From Chlorokybus atmophyticus (lineage: Eukaryota > Streptophyta > Chlorokybophyceae > Chlorokybales > Chlorokybaceae): a stretch of 51,040 nucleotides of DNA. The stretch spans positions 1 to 51,040 of the forward strand of contig RHPI01001202.1 in NCBI GenBank assembly GCA_009103225.1. Reading direction: 5' to 3'. Positions 37,534 through 47,919 of the stretch are shown here, one piece after another; position 1 is the stretch's first letter; each line of letters starts with the position of its first letter. The notes beneath the pieces are model-generated. The model had not been told where the DNA came from. It saw nothing but the letters and a program-made list of their open reading frames with translations, and searched no databases. Both the position numbers and the translations under genes were made by a program.

Positions 37534-37886
37534 CTTAGCACCGGGTCCTACTCATATTAGGGGTGAGCTATCACTAGGCCGTCACTCTATATCCCGCTGG
37601 TGCGGGCTAGTGGTGCAACGTTGCAACGGGCAGCACACCCTAGCCACGGTTGTTAAGGTTTTCTTTGCCAAATTGTGTTGTAATACTGGGGGGCCTAATT
37701 CTTGTTTGGCATCGGCATCGAGCAGCCTAAGCATTGCATTGCACTTGCACACAACCACCATGGATTGGGGTGGCGTGAAGGCACAAGTATGTAGGGCGCA
37801 CTACCAACTAGCTGCCCGTCCTTCAGCACATACAACACAAACGGCAAGCGACCTTGCACACATGCCGCTCAGTCCTGTACGTACGA

Positions 37887-38170
37887 CTCATGTTATCTGC
37901 TGCATCTATTATCAATTGTATGCGTCCAAGATGGCATATGTGGGACCGACCAAACATATTGCCTATGAGCGTTTCAAGGAACATTACGAGCTTGGTATTG
38001 CCACGAATGCCACGCCGCTGGACTAGTAAAGGCATCCATCAATAGGCGGTATCTCCACTTGAGTGGGTTGACAATGCGGGCCTGTTTAATGCTGACAGGT
38101 TTAATCTTGCTAGACAGCGAGCGAGAGTGGATTGGCATCCTACGCACCTATAGCCCCTATAGTTACAATC
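37887..38170 (+). pseudogene. GIY-YIG endonuclease-like domain of Penelope-like element C
   Basis: The first part (about 37887-37992) reads CCIYYQLYASKMAYVGPTK then YERFKEHYELG. This fits the GIY, YVG and RFKEH signatures of GIY-YIG nucleases. The second part, after a frame change (about 38113-38170), reads SEREWIGILRTYSPYSYN, resembling the REaxWI..L.T..P.GLN end of the domain. The first Gly of GIY is replaced and the reading frame is broken, so this is a remnant. Confidence 0.6.
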
Positions 38171-40444
38171 AAGAGCGCAAGGGTGCAATCCGACACAAGC
38201 AACCACACAACCATGCATTGGTTGAGGTCCGAGCACTTGCAGCACATGAATATGCACCTGCACCTGTGCCTCCACCTGTCTGCAGACCACACCGCACCGA
38301 ATATGCATATCATGGTTACAAGCGCCGTCTTAGGCACTTTGGAGAGTTGATGCGCTCTGGTGCATCTCATGCCAAAATGCTTGCCGCCAGCAAGCACCGT
38401 GATTTTTTCAGAATGCTGAATTAGTTGAAGCGTTGTACAGCTAAGGAAATTGGGCTAGACCAACGACACGCAGAAGCATTGCTGGGTGTGCTCATGAAGG
38501 CAGCGGCTAAAGGATAGCTAGTCCCTCAGGGTCCCGCAGGCTGCTATCACCAACAATCAACTGTTGGTGAAGTGTCGCTTTATGGGTTTGTTTACTGACT
38601 TTCTGAATGTGCTGAGTAGGGCTGAAGTGCTAGAGGCTGTGCCACACCATGTCCGCCAAGGTTGGAAAACTCCATTGGTAGTATGAAAATATCGGGAAAA
38701 CGTTACGAAGGTTGTGCTGTAACAGGTCACCCATGGTAACATCTACACTAGCTGATGTCTTGCTTGCATACCCTTAAAACCCGTGTGTATGCATGACCCA
38801 GCTTGGCAAGAATGGGTGAATCGTGAGCTGCTGCATGTGGTGACTTGTGATGTGCGACTGACACCGAATGTGGCGTTGCAAGAGCTGCTATGCTGAGGGG
38901 TGCATACAGGCCGCAAGCACTTACGACACCAGAGGCATGGGTGACTCCGGTTATCAAGGCACTACGTTGATATGCAGAGATCTATGAGGTAAAGCACAAC
39001 ATGCTTGTGGGTTCGAAGCAAACGTGGGTCACAACAGCTGTTAGGTACTTGCGTGACAACATGCATGCACTCAGCGTGGATGTGTACCCGGATCTATGTT
39101 TCTCTGCGGCTGAACATGCTGCACTCAGTAAGTTGCAGAGCAAAGTTGTCGTCATATAGGTGGACAAAGCCGCATGCACATTTGCTTTTGTGTGCATCAA
39201 GTTGTATGCAAGCACGCTATTGGCTGAGTTGGCAACACCTACTTACACTCTTGCACAAAACACTACACAGGGAATTGTGGCAGCATACAGGGCTTTCCAC
39301 GACGCACACAACTTCAAAACTACTGTCACACAAGCTGCACAACCTCGACTGCCACACCTACACTTGACGGCAAAGCTTTACAAGTCACCTTCCAAACTGC
39401 GTTTCATTGCAGCTGCTTTTCAACAACTCTGTCGGATGTGTCAATTTCTCTGCCTAGACCTGTGTTTTTCCCCAGACGGAAGTCAACTTCCTTTACAAAA
39501 GCTTTCGAAATGTTCTGAAAAGCGCTCATGACCAGTCTTTCCCTTCATTTGCCTATGGAACTTTCCGTTCGCTGACGGAAGCGTTGGTGGGCTATCCACG
39601 GAAGGTTTCAAGCTTGATATCATTGACTCTTATTAAAAATGTCATTATTATATTGGTTAGATATATTTATGTATACATATGAGATGATGTAAATGTTGAT
39701 AGAAATCATATGAGATGCTTATGCTAAGGTTTGACATGCATGTTGCTTGCTTATATGACACATTTTCGTGAACTTCCGTACTGTTATGGTCAATTAAGGC
39801 AATTTCGGAAGGCATCAGACTTATATAAGCATAAAAGCGTTGGACTTTCGTCATTTTCGAGAATTTTCCCTTCCCGAGCGGAAGTAACAGGAACCATCGA
39901 GGAGATTAAATCCACGGAATAACCCAGGTTTGACTTTGGCACAAGCATACAAAGCATGCATGCCGGTTATTGAAGTTTATGGAGTTGGGTGACAGGTGAT
40001 GGCACCATGCAGTCCTGAGTCTGAGGGACTCTGCGGGGTTCCAAAGGCTACAACGGTTTTACAACACCACACGAGATGCGCAACAAAAGCATGAGTACCT
40101 GGGGATGCAAACCCTCAACTTTGCAATGCTGTATACTAACATTTTGCATGAAGACTTGCTCCATAACATGCGCTTTGTGGTTGATGAAGTGTTTGCGTAC
40201 CAGCATGCTGTGAACAGGCACTCGTACTTGCATCAGACACTGATCAGTGGCAAAACAGAGGCTCCATAGTGGCCAGGACCGAGACCACTTGATGCGGGGA
40301 CACATGTCTTTACTACGTACGTGCACAATTGTTTGGCATTTGTGTGTGATAACCTCTTTGAGCAGACATCCTCTCACACTGCACACAGGCAGTTCATAGG
40401 CATTCCGATGGGCAACGCTGCAGGTGTACACTTGGATTCAAACA

Positions 40445-40567
40445 TGTAATGCCAATTGATGTGAAATAGGCTAAGAAGGGCTTATGAAGCATTAATAAGC
40501 AATATAACAACCTCTCGTGATAGCGAATTTTGCTACCATGGCCTGGTCGGCCAAGCCCCGCGTTACA
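40445..40567 (+). repeat. 5' LTR of the TRIM-like element
   Basis: Direct repeat partner of 41734-41858. Shared blocks include ttttgctaccatggcct and gtcggccaagccccgc. It begins TGTAATGCC and ends GCGTTACA. Confidence 0.85.
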
Positions 40568-41733
40568 TTGGTAGTCGGATCTTATTGCTGAAGGTCGTGG
40601 AATCTAGCCCCACCGAGCGCGAAACAATTGCGCGTGAGTTGGTTTCGCGACCGTTGAAAACGATCCAAGACAGTTAGTTGGATTAGTTACAAATCTAACT
40701 GTGAGGTTAAGTCGACTAAGTCGGCGCGCAGAGGGTCGCTCCTGCGCGACAACGTGGCAAGTCGCCGTGGTCACGCCCAAAGGGCTGGCAAAAGTCACTC
40801 TCAGTTCCTTACTTATGTGGTAAGTAAGAGGGACCAAATGAGGATTCCGCATGCCATGGTGTGTGGCACTTGGCATGTGTGCTTATGCGGTCAATCCTTG
40901 TCTACTTAGTAGCTAGGGCTATGCATCTGCACAAGGCTGTATATTAGCAAGCACATGGCTGATCGGTGCCATATGCTCCGCATGACTTGTGGAGTGCTAG
41001 TGCTGTGACGCTGAGGCAGCATACGTGTTGCAAGTCGCAAGTCAGTCGTGCGATTTGCCAGTCCGATGTGTTTGGACAAGCACAAGACGGATTTTGGCAG
41101 TTCACAAATCCGAGGTTGACTTTTCCTGTGTTTGACAATCTCGTGATCTGATAATCCCGAGGTTAATGTCCTATGATGGGACAGGTCCTTTGTTGAACAC
41201 AGTCAGCATGTGCTGCTAGGTCAGCACACAGTGACAAGGCTTTGGGCCTTTGACATCTTGTGTGCCAGGTCGGGAGAGCGGCAAGTGGTATATATGCTCA
41301 GTAGCAACCTTGAGTAGGGATCAGAGTGTGTTCACCACTCGAGGGCCACTTGTGTGTGGGGTGCCTGGTTGTAGCTGTTGAAGGGGCTCTCCCCCTCATC
41401 CCTTGTTGGGTGTGAGTGCGCGGCGTTGGTGACTATACTTGTGTGTGGGAGCTGTTGGAGGGCTGGCGGTCATCCTCTCCTACCCGGCTCTGATGCTGTG
41501 TCTCCCCTCCGCGAGGTGCTGCACCGGGGTGTGTTGTGCATAAGCTCTTTGTGCTTGTGCACAAGGTGGTGAGGCTCACTAGCAGGTAAGTGAGTGGTAT
41601 CATTACAGCCGTGGAAAACTACGCGGCAAGACCGGTAATGGCTGGTCATGATCGGACGCGACCTAGCCTTGCCGTCTGGTCGGAGCGACCAACCAAGATG
41701 TGCAGGTAATATCGCGGTCGAAGTCGGGTTGAA

Positions 41734-41858
41734 TGTAATGCCGGTTAATGTGAAGTAGTAGGCTAAAAAGGGCTGATGAAGCATGAATAAGCCATACACA
41801 ACCTCTCATGGTAGCGACTTTTGCTACCATGGCCTAGTCGGCCAAGCCCCGCATTATA
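41734..41858 (+). repeat. 3' LTR of the TRIM-like element
   Basis: Similar to 40445-40567, with scattered substitutions and small indels, including a few extra bases near its start. The 3' end reads GCATTATA instead of GCGTTACA. The divergence indicates an old insertion. Confidence 0.85.
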
Positions 41859-42659
41859 ATACATTCGCTAGGTTTTGAGTTGAGGTGGCTGCGCCGCTTG
41901 CAGCCCCTGGTTGACAGGCCCATTCTATTGCGGTATGCTTGCAGCATCCTCAGATTTGTGGATGACCTCGTGGTGGTAAACGTGCATTATTTTAAGTTAT
42001 AATTGTATCTTGCTGATGGTGCTCTGGCTGGTGGCTTATATCCACAAGCTTCGCTCACGTTGGCTTGAACAAAAACATGTGTCACAGTGCCTTACCTAGA
42101 CCTCACCATTTGTTAGACAAGGGATGTTGGCATCTGCACAAGAATGTACAAGAAGCTCAAACAACCGGTGTTTGCGGACATACCCGTGCAAAGAGGACCA
42201 CACCCAATATCCGATGTGGCCAAGTCAGCCAAGCTCAACATTGTTGTGTTTTAGGCACATCGCTAAATGCGCATCACCACGTACAGGGCACACTTTATTG
42301 ATGACCTTGTGACATTGATTAAAGCTCTGATCGCTGCAGGCTATAGCCAGCGCCGCTTGACTTCACGCTTACAACGGTCTTTGGTAATAAGCATTGGTAT
42401 GAATGCTCCGGTTTGTATTTGTTTTGGCTGGTGTGCAGGGGGTTGCATGATGGTGTGGGCAGACAACAACGCTGAGCACCACCCAAAAACACACGGGTTA
42501 GTACCATCATTGACAACAACAAGTAATGTAAAGGTAAGTTGTGGTAACTTTGTGCGGGGAGCACGTTGTGCCCGCACAGGCAAAGTCAGGTCAGGCACGC
42601 CCTGTGACCACGGCACTTACCACCCTTTCCCTTTCCTTCCCCTTCGGCTGCTGCAAGTT

Positions 42660-42830
42660 GCTACACTATCCCTGTCATCTCCTTGCTACCCACTACATTT
42701 GCACGCACGCACACAGGATAGTGGCTGAGCTAGTTGGCTTACAGACTTCACCCCCCGGTCAGAATTGTTGGTTGTCATGTGTATCATTGACTCGCTGGTT
42801 GTTTGTGCATGGTACCATATCGTATACATT
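42660..42830 (+). repeat. Right terminal direct repeat (pseudo-LTR) of Penelope-like element C
   Basis: Partner of 37352-37533 in the same orientation. The RT C-terminal block ends some 290 bp upstream, as expected for a terminal repeat. Just past it, ccgcaagtcaaca is repeated twice about 20 bp apart (about 42941-42973). Confidence 0.85.
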
Positions 42831-43469
42831 ACAGGGTTCACTCCAACCCTACCCTCTTGCCCCCCTTATTCGTCATGCATGCATTCACTGCAGCTTTGTT
42901 ACCTGCCCATGCCCATGTGGTCAGCAGTTAGCCCATGCAACCGCAAGTCAACAACTATAACCGCAAGTCAACACGCCCCCCTCCCGCCCCCACCTCACCC
43001 TCCGTCGCCGATTGCAACCCTGATACGGCGCTGCACTAGGGTTTTGTTAGCGTTGGCATGCAGCTTAACGCACATGTGCATGTACCAGCGTACCCCTTCC
43101 ATACAACACTCTGTCAGTCGTAGAGAGTTGCAGCTGTGGCACACTGCGCGAGTACCGCATGTGCCATGACAGCAGGGACTGGGGTCAACGGCGCCCAGCC
43201 CGGCGCTGCTGCGACTGCCGCCACTCCCCGCATACTCACTGCTGCCTGCACTCACTGCAAAGCCTTCTTTAAACTGATCGTTCCCACATCACACATATAC
43301 TGGAATAATAATTGCTGCACAATTACGTAATGCAGGAATGTGAACCGCATGCCACAGGCAATTGGCCAGTCCATTGGACATGAAGGCTCACACAGACCCC
43401 GTTGCAAGCTCGGGACAACAGCGCGACACCAACACTACAGTCTTACAAGACCGACACAATATGCATGAG
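42831..43469. other. Intergenic segment between element C and the CUL4 stop
   Basis: No gene is recognised. The CUL4 3' end lies at the right edge: TGTAA on the minus strand at 43443-43447 is about 25 nt past the stop and is a plausible but very close poly(A) signal. Confidence 0.5.
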
Positions 43470-46400
43470 CTATGCAAGGTAGTTGTAAGTTTGTGGGTTG
43501 GTCTTATCCCTCTCAAGGTACTCGCGGTCTATCAAACTTTCAATGCGTTTCTTCAGGTCTGCGGGCTTGATAGGGAACTTAAGCTGCACAAAACAGAAGA
43601 CAACCAAAATAAGAGATTGTGCTGATTGATGCGAGGAGACCAAAACACAATCAACCACCTGCTGGAACAGTTCGGTAATCAGAAGCGTATGACTCAGCAC
43701 TTTGCGCGTCTTCATGATGCGAACAATAGCTGCGTCAATCTGCATTGCAAGAGAATTATAGCAGAATGTAACAGACATGGACAATAGCGTAACTTCAGCA
43801 TGTATGCCAGACCTGGTACTGTCGATCTTGGAACACGCGCTCTGTCGTAGCCTGATTGTCCTCAACAGTTTCCTTCAACTGGATTGCATTCACCTGTAAA
43901 GATGCACGGCAAAGTGAGCAGACACCAAGACAAGTCCAGCAATTGATGCACATCTGACTCACGCACAGATTCACTGCATACCTTGATCCTGTACAACTTC
44001 TCACTGAAGTCAGTATTGAACTCAAAGTAATCCCCATCCTCCACATCACGCCCCTTGGGATCCTAATATGGTGCACATGGGGATAGCTACTGAGCAAATG
44101 TGACAGGTGAACTGACACGCAAACGCAGATAGGGAAACATAGAGAACCTTGTGTAGTATCCTAATCTTTCCGCAAGCAAGGGACTGCAGTGTGCGCCTCA
44201 GCTCCTTGTCCTCAATGTTTGTAGCATCCCGAATCTCCGTCAGGCTTAACCGATCAGCGGAATTGAAAAGCATGAGCACAACAGTCTGTCACCACAAGGT
44301 ACCGTCAGCGAACAACGCACTTAGACCCTCCAGTGCCTCACTGATCACACAATGCATCGGCAAACTCTTGCACCACTGGCTACACCTGGAAAAGGGACAC
44401 AGAGAGCTCCTTCTTTCCTTTGGGGAAATCCGCTTTCAAAACGCAGTGCCCCAAAGAATTTTGCCACATCAACCTTCGACCGCTGTGCTTGCTAAGGTAG
44501 AAGTCCTTGAAGATGTCCTGATAGACGTTGAGTTCATGCGGCAGAGTGACTTCGAGAGGTGGGTAGGTAGGCCAGTAGCCTGTTGTAAGAACGTGCACAT
44601 TCATCTCAATTCCCTGGGGCAGCTTGGAACGCGCCTGTGCCGACTGCCTGAAGGATGTCATGATGTCTCTTGACAAGTCAATGTCCTTGAACATCCCCTC
44701 CAACTTGTTGGTGAACTGAGATCCACACTCTGTCTTGAGCTTAGTGATCATTGACTTTTCTGCATCGATGGAGGCACTCTTTCCCAGCAGCAGTCGCTTA
44801 GCAAGGTCTTTCTTATAGAAAGCTTCGAACACGTCCTTGCCCTGGATGTACCTAAACAAAATCAAGACCTTATCCAGCGTTGCTTCCAGCTCTTCCTCTG
44901 AGGTGCCTTTGTTCCCAGCTCGCAGCCTTGCATCAATAAACTTGGCAATAAGTTCTGCTGGTCGATTTTGCCTCAGGTTGATAAAGTACTCAAAGGAGTC
45001 CTTCAATGCATATCCAAACGTCTCCTGCTTTGCAAAGCTGGTCTCCAAAATCTGATCCAGTCGTGCTTTGAACTCCAACAGGCACTGCACCATGTCTCGG
45101 TCCTTCTCTTCGTCCACGACAAGTGCTGAACCTGTTTTCTTTACATACGCCCCAATGGCTAACCGCAGCGGCTCATGCGCACCAACCCGCCCAAACAAGC
45201 TGTACATGCGGCCAAGATCGGCCAAGCGGTTGCCATCCATGAGAGTGCTCAAGCCCTGCATATGCAACAGTCTATTCATAAACCTTTGAGAGCTACTCAT
45301 GCTCCAACACCAGGGGAATAATGGCACCTGCAACAGTGCACACCACCCATACCAACCTTGTCAATGATAGTTGCTGTGTGTTGCTCCAGCAGCTGCTTCT
45401 CGACGACTGTTATAAGGGGTTTGCGCGTGCTACTATCCAAGTAATTTATACACCTATCATGCTCCTCTTGCAGCCGAATCTGTGGATTACCAGAAGCATC
45501 AGCACAATGGTTGGTCAACAGTGCTTGCCATACACAATGTTCTCATGCAATGCTTACCTCGCAGTGCTTCATATAGTCCGGAACATCCGCTTGTTGCATA
45601 AAACGCGTGCCTTCAGCAGCATAGAACGCACTCGTCTCATCCAGAAAAACCCTTTCAAAACTGCATGCACGTACAGTCAGCTGGGGTGCACAGAGAAGTG
45701 CACCTTGTCCACAAATGCAACTGATTGCACCTGTCACTGTAGATCCCCAGGGCTGAGAACATCCTCAACAAGTTCTTCAGCAGTGAGCGATCCACTGTTT
45801 CCCCTTGCCTGTTGACATAATCTAAGCGCAACTGCTTTGCGAAGGCTGGCAAACAAAAAAAGGAACAGCGAAGCTTGGCACACAAGTTAAGGATTGCGCT
45901 TACCTTTCACGCTCGATCAGCCTTAGCAGCCCCACAACTGTTTTCTTCTTGACTTCGGGGCACTCACCCAAGTACCTGCTGAAGAGCTGAAGTCCCATAT
46001 CCCTGCATTCACAATTTCAGAAGGGACGCGCAATTCAACACACCAGCTGACCAGCAGCTGAGCCCATTGTTCACTATTGCTCAGCTTGCTAACGCACCAT
46101 AGAGACCGCACTCCTGTGGTCTGAATTACATATGTACGGTCCAGATAGAGGAATATGCTACGAATCGTGAGCTGCCACAACCACCGTCCATAAGTAGAGC
46201 GACAATGTTCTCTTTGCTTGCACACCAAGCACCACCAGTTCAGTGCCACACAACCAGCGTACCATTTGGTCGCAGTGATCTTGCCACCGATCCTGCACAT
46301 GGTTCAAGAATATGACAGGATCTGGTATCTGCGTGTGATGCAGTCAAGGCAAACCTACTACTTCGCTCGCAGCAAATGCCATGCAGCATGCAGCATGCAA

Positions 46401-47518
46401 CGTTTAAACCAATCAGAAGAACACAGCGGTTGTATGGATATCCTAACAACCCGTAGAGTTGAGCTCGTATATGCTCCGCGCATTCGCTCTGTAGCCTTGT
46501 GTACAAATTGTCCGCCATCTTGTGCACGCAAAGGTCTTCAACTGCCTGAAACATATCAGCGTCGCTAACAATGCAACACTAGCCGCTAGCACTGAGAGTG
46601 ACAGTATGCAACGGTGGCAGCCCTTACCCGGTACAACTCTTCCAGGCTACATGACACTGGTTGCTTCCGATGAACAGCATTCACAGCGTTTTGCAACTTG
46701 GCCCATGTAGCTGCCTCAAAGTTCACAGGCAGCTTTGGTTTTGCTGGAAAAAGCACAACCATTAGTACATCAGCAGCGTCAAACTAACCTGCGAGCCTGT
46801 GCAACTAACCACACCCCAACCGCAGCACGACGCTTACCAGCATGACCAGTAAGTACATACGTGTGATGTTGGCAAGTACTAAGCTATTGACCGTCAACCT
46901 GTCCTAAACCAGTTTAATGCACTGTACTGCAGGTTTCGCCATGATGGTAGCATGCCTTGCTCAGACGCCCTACGACCCTATGCACTAACTGAATCATGCA
47001 GCGACAGAGGCATTGAAGCCGTGAGCGCCCATGTGATCGTACGAACAGAGTAACCTCAACGTCATGCTCGACGTGTGCTTGAACAGTGGAAAACAACAGA
47101 AGCTTGCGACACAATGTCCGCATGTGCATGCCAGTAGCAGCAAATGCATGCTATCTACCGGCAACTTGCAACCCTACACTTAGCAAGGTAAGGTACCTTT
47201 GAAATTGATCACAAGTTTCTTTGGTGCAGGTGGCGTAGCCTTCTTCCTGGTGAGGTTGGCTGCGGTGGTGGTGGCAGTGGCGGTAGTTGCGGCATCAGCG
47301 TACCCATCGTTGTTGGGGGTGCCACAATCCATGGGCGCAGGAGGATCCAGCACATGATGAATTTCCATGGTGTTGGCGCTGGCCTGCTCCTTCGCCCCTG
47401 CCCCTCCCTTGGATCGCTTGTTGCTGGGCGCCTGCGCCTGGGCCTGACCTCCTCCTCCTCCTCCCGCAGCCCCTGCTCGCTTCCTGGAAGCTGCTGTCGC
47501 CGCCACCGGCGTCGTCAT
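43470..47518 (-). CDS. CUL4: Cullin 4, scaffold of CRL4 (DDB1) ubiquitin ligases
   Basis: Fifteen exons (47518-47197, 46743-46628, 46545-46402, 46292-46263, 46171-46098, 46002-45904, 45808-45731, 45660-45558, 45479-45357, 45255-44386, 44285-44148, 44062-43982, 43893-43813, 43739-43659, 43583-43470) join in phase to 817 residues. The N-terminal ~105 residues are Ala/Gly/Thr-rich, then [18 protein letters not shown] begins the cullin repeats. Exon 10 alone encodes most of the cullin-homology region ([42 protein letters not shown]). The end carries the neddylation site region IVRIMKTRK (acceptor Lys at about 43710-43712) and terminates YNYLA. Plant CUL4 is almost identical in these blocks. It binds DDB1-DCAF receptors and RBX1 and acts in DNA repair, chromatin and light signalling. 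Exon 4 is only 30 nt. An in-frame upstream GTG is not a likely start. Confidence 0.95.
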
Positions 47519-47919
47519 CCAAACCCTAACCTCGGCCTCCACGGCCGCCCCTGACCCTACCGACAGCCTTACCACCAGCCCTTACAAGCAGGAACATGCC
47601 AGCCTCACCTCTTCATGCGCCAACCAAGTCCTGCTTTGACCTGTCGCCCTCCTCCTTGACCTTCTCCACCACCGCCGCCGCCGCTACAGCATGGATGACG
47701 TCGTCCATATGGAATGGAAATGAACTTGGCTCCTAGTCTGGGTATCCAACCTCTGGGCCATCTAGAGCCCTACTGAATGCGTCTGGACCCTAATGTGCCG
47801 GTAGTATTGCTGGAGGTATTGTCGTCGTCATCGGCGGCGGCGGCGGCAGCGGGCGGCGTGTTCAGCCTGTATTACAGCCGTGTGGAGGAGTAGGCCTGCT
47901 GAGATGTGGGCGGCGGGCG
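47519..47919. promoter_or_regulatory. Short divergent promoter region between CUL4 and the fucosyltransferase gene
   Basis: Only 401 bp separate the two start codons, so the promoters and leaders must share it. It contains a gccgccgccgc run (about 47665-47680) and a cggcggcgg run (about 47832-47846), the latter some 75 bp before the fucosyltransferase ATG. No TATA box is evident. Confidence 0.6.

Larger units (their letters stand above)
40445..41858 (+). mobile_element. TRIM-like LTR retroelement nested in the RT of element C
   Basis: Two direct repeats of about 123-125 bp (40445-40567 and 41734-41858) start TGTAATGCC. The first ends TTACA, so its ends are short inverted repeats; the second ends TTATA. 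Immediately after the first LTR comes ttggtagtcggatct, placed and shaped like a tRNA primer-binding site starting with TGG. The flanks (aaaca before, ataca after) could be a 5-bp target duplication with one change. The ~1.17-kb interior has no long coding frame. Element C's RT stops at HLDSN before the insertion and resumes with LGFELRWLRRL after it, which fixes the nesting. No convincing polypurine tract was seen. Confidence 0.75.
37352..42830 (+). mobile_element. Decayed Penelope-like retroelement (copy C) with direct terminal repeats and N-terminal GIY-YIG domain
   Basis: Direct repeats of about 180 bp flank the element: 37352-37533 and 42660-42830, both starting gctacactatcc and sharing the run ttcaccccccggtca. 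Inside, in order: a GIY-YIG-like endonuclease (about 37887-38170); RT blocks VDKAACTFAFVC (about 39160), LPHLHLTAKLYKSPSK (about 39346), LYTNILHEDLL (about 40128), IGIPMGNAAG (about 40400) and FVDDLVVV (41954-41977); and a C-terminal block up to about 42370. Penelope-like elements often carry pseudo-LTRs. An endonuclease upstream of the RT is the permuted order described for green-algal (Chlamys-type) elements. Many stops and frameshifts, and a nested insertion at 40445-41858, make it inactive. Confidence 0.72.

Noticed and set aside
39430-39990. DNA transposon inserted in Penelope element C (acggaagtc-type repeats near 39475 and 39885)
   Set aside because: The sequence interrupts RT similarity and has short scattered inverted repeats, but no matching terminal repeats or target duplication could be defined.
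40445-41858. Hammerhead ribozyme (retrozyme) in the small LTR element, suggested by ctgatga in the second LTR
   Set aside because: The required GAAA core and cleavage-site helices are missing, and the first LTR reads cttatga.
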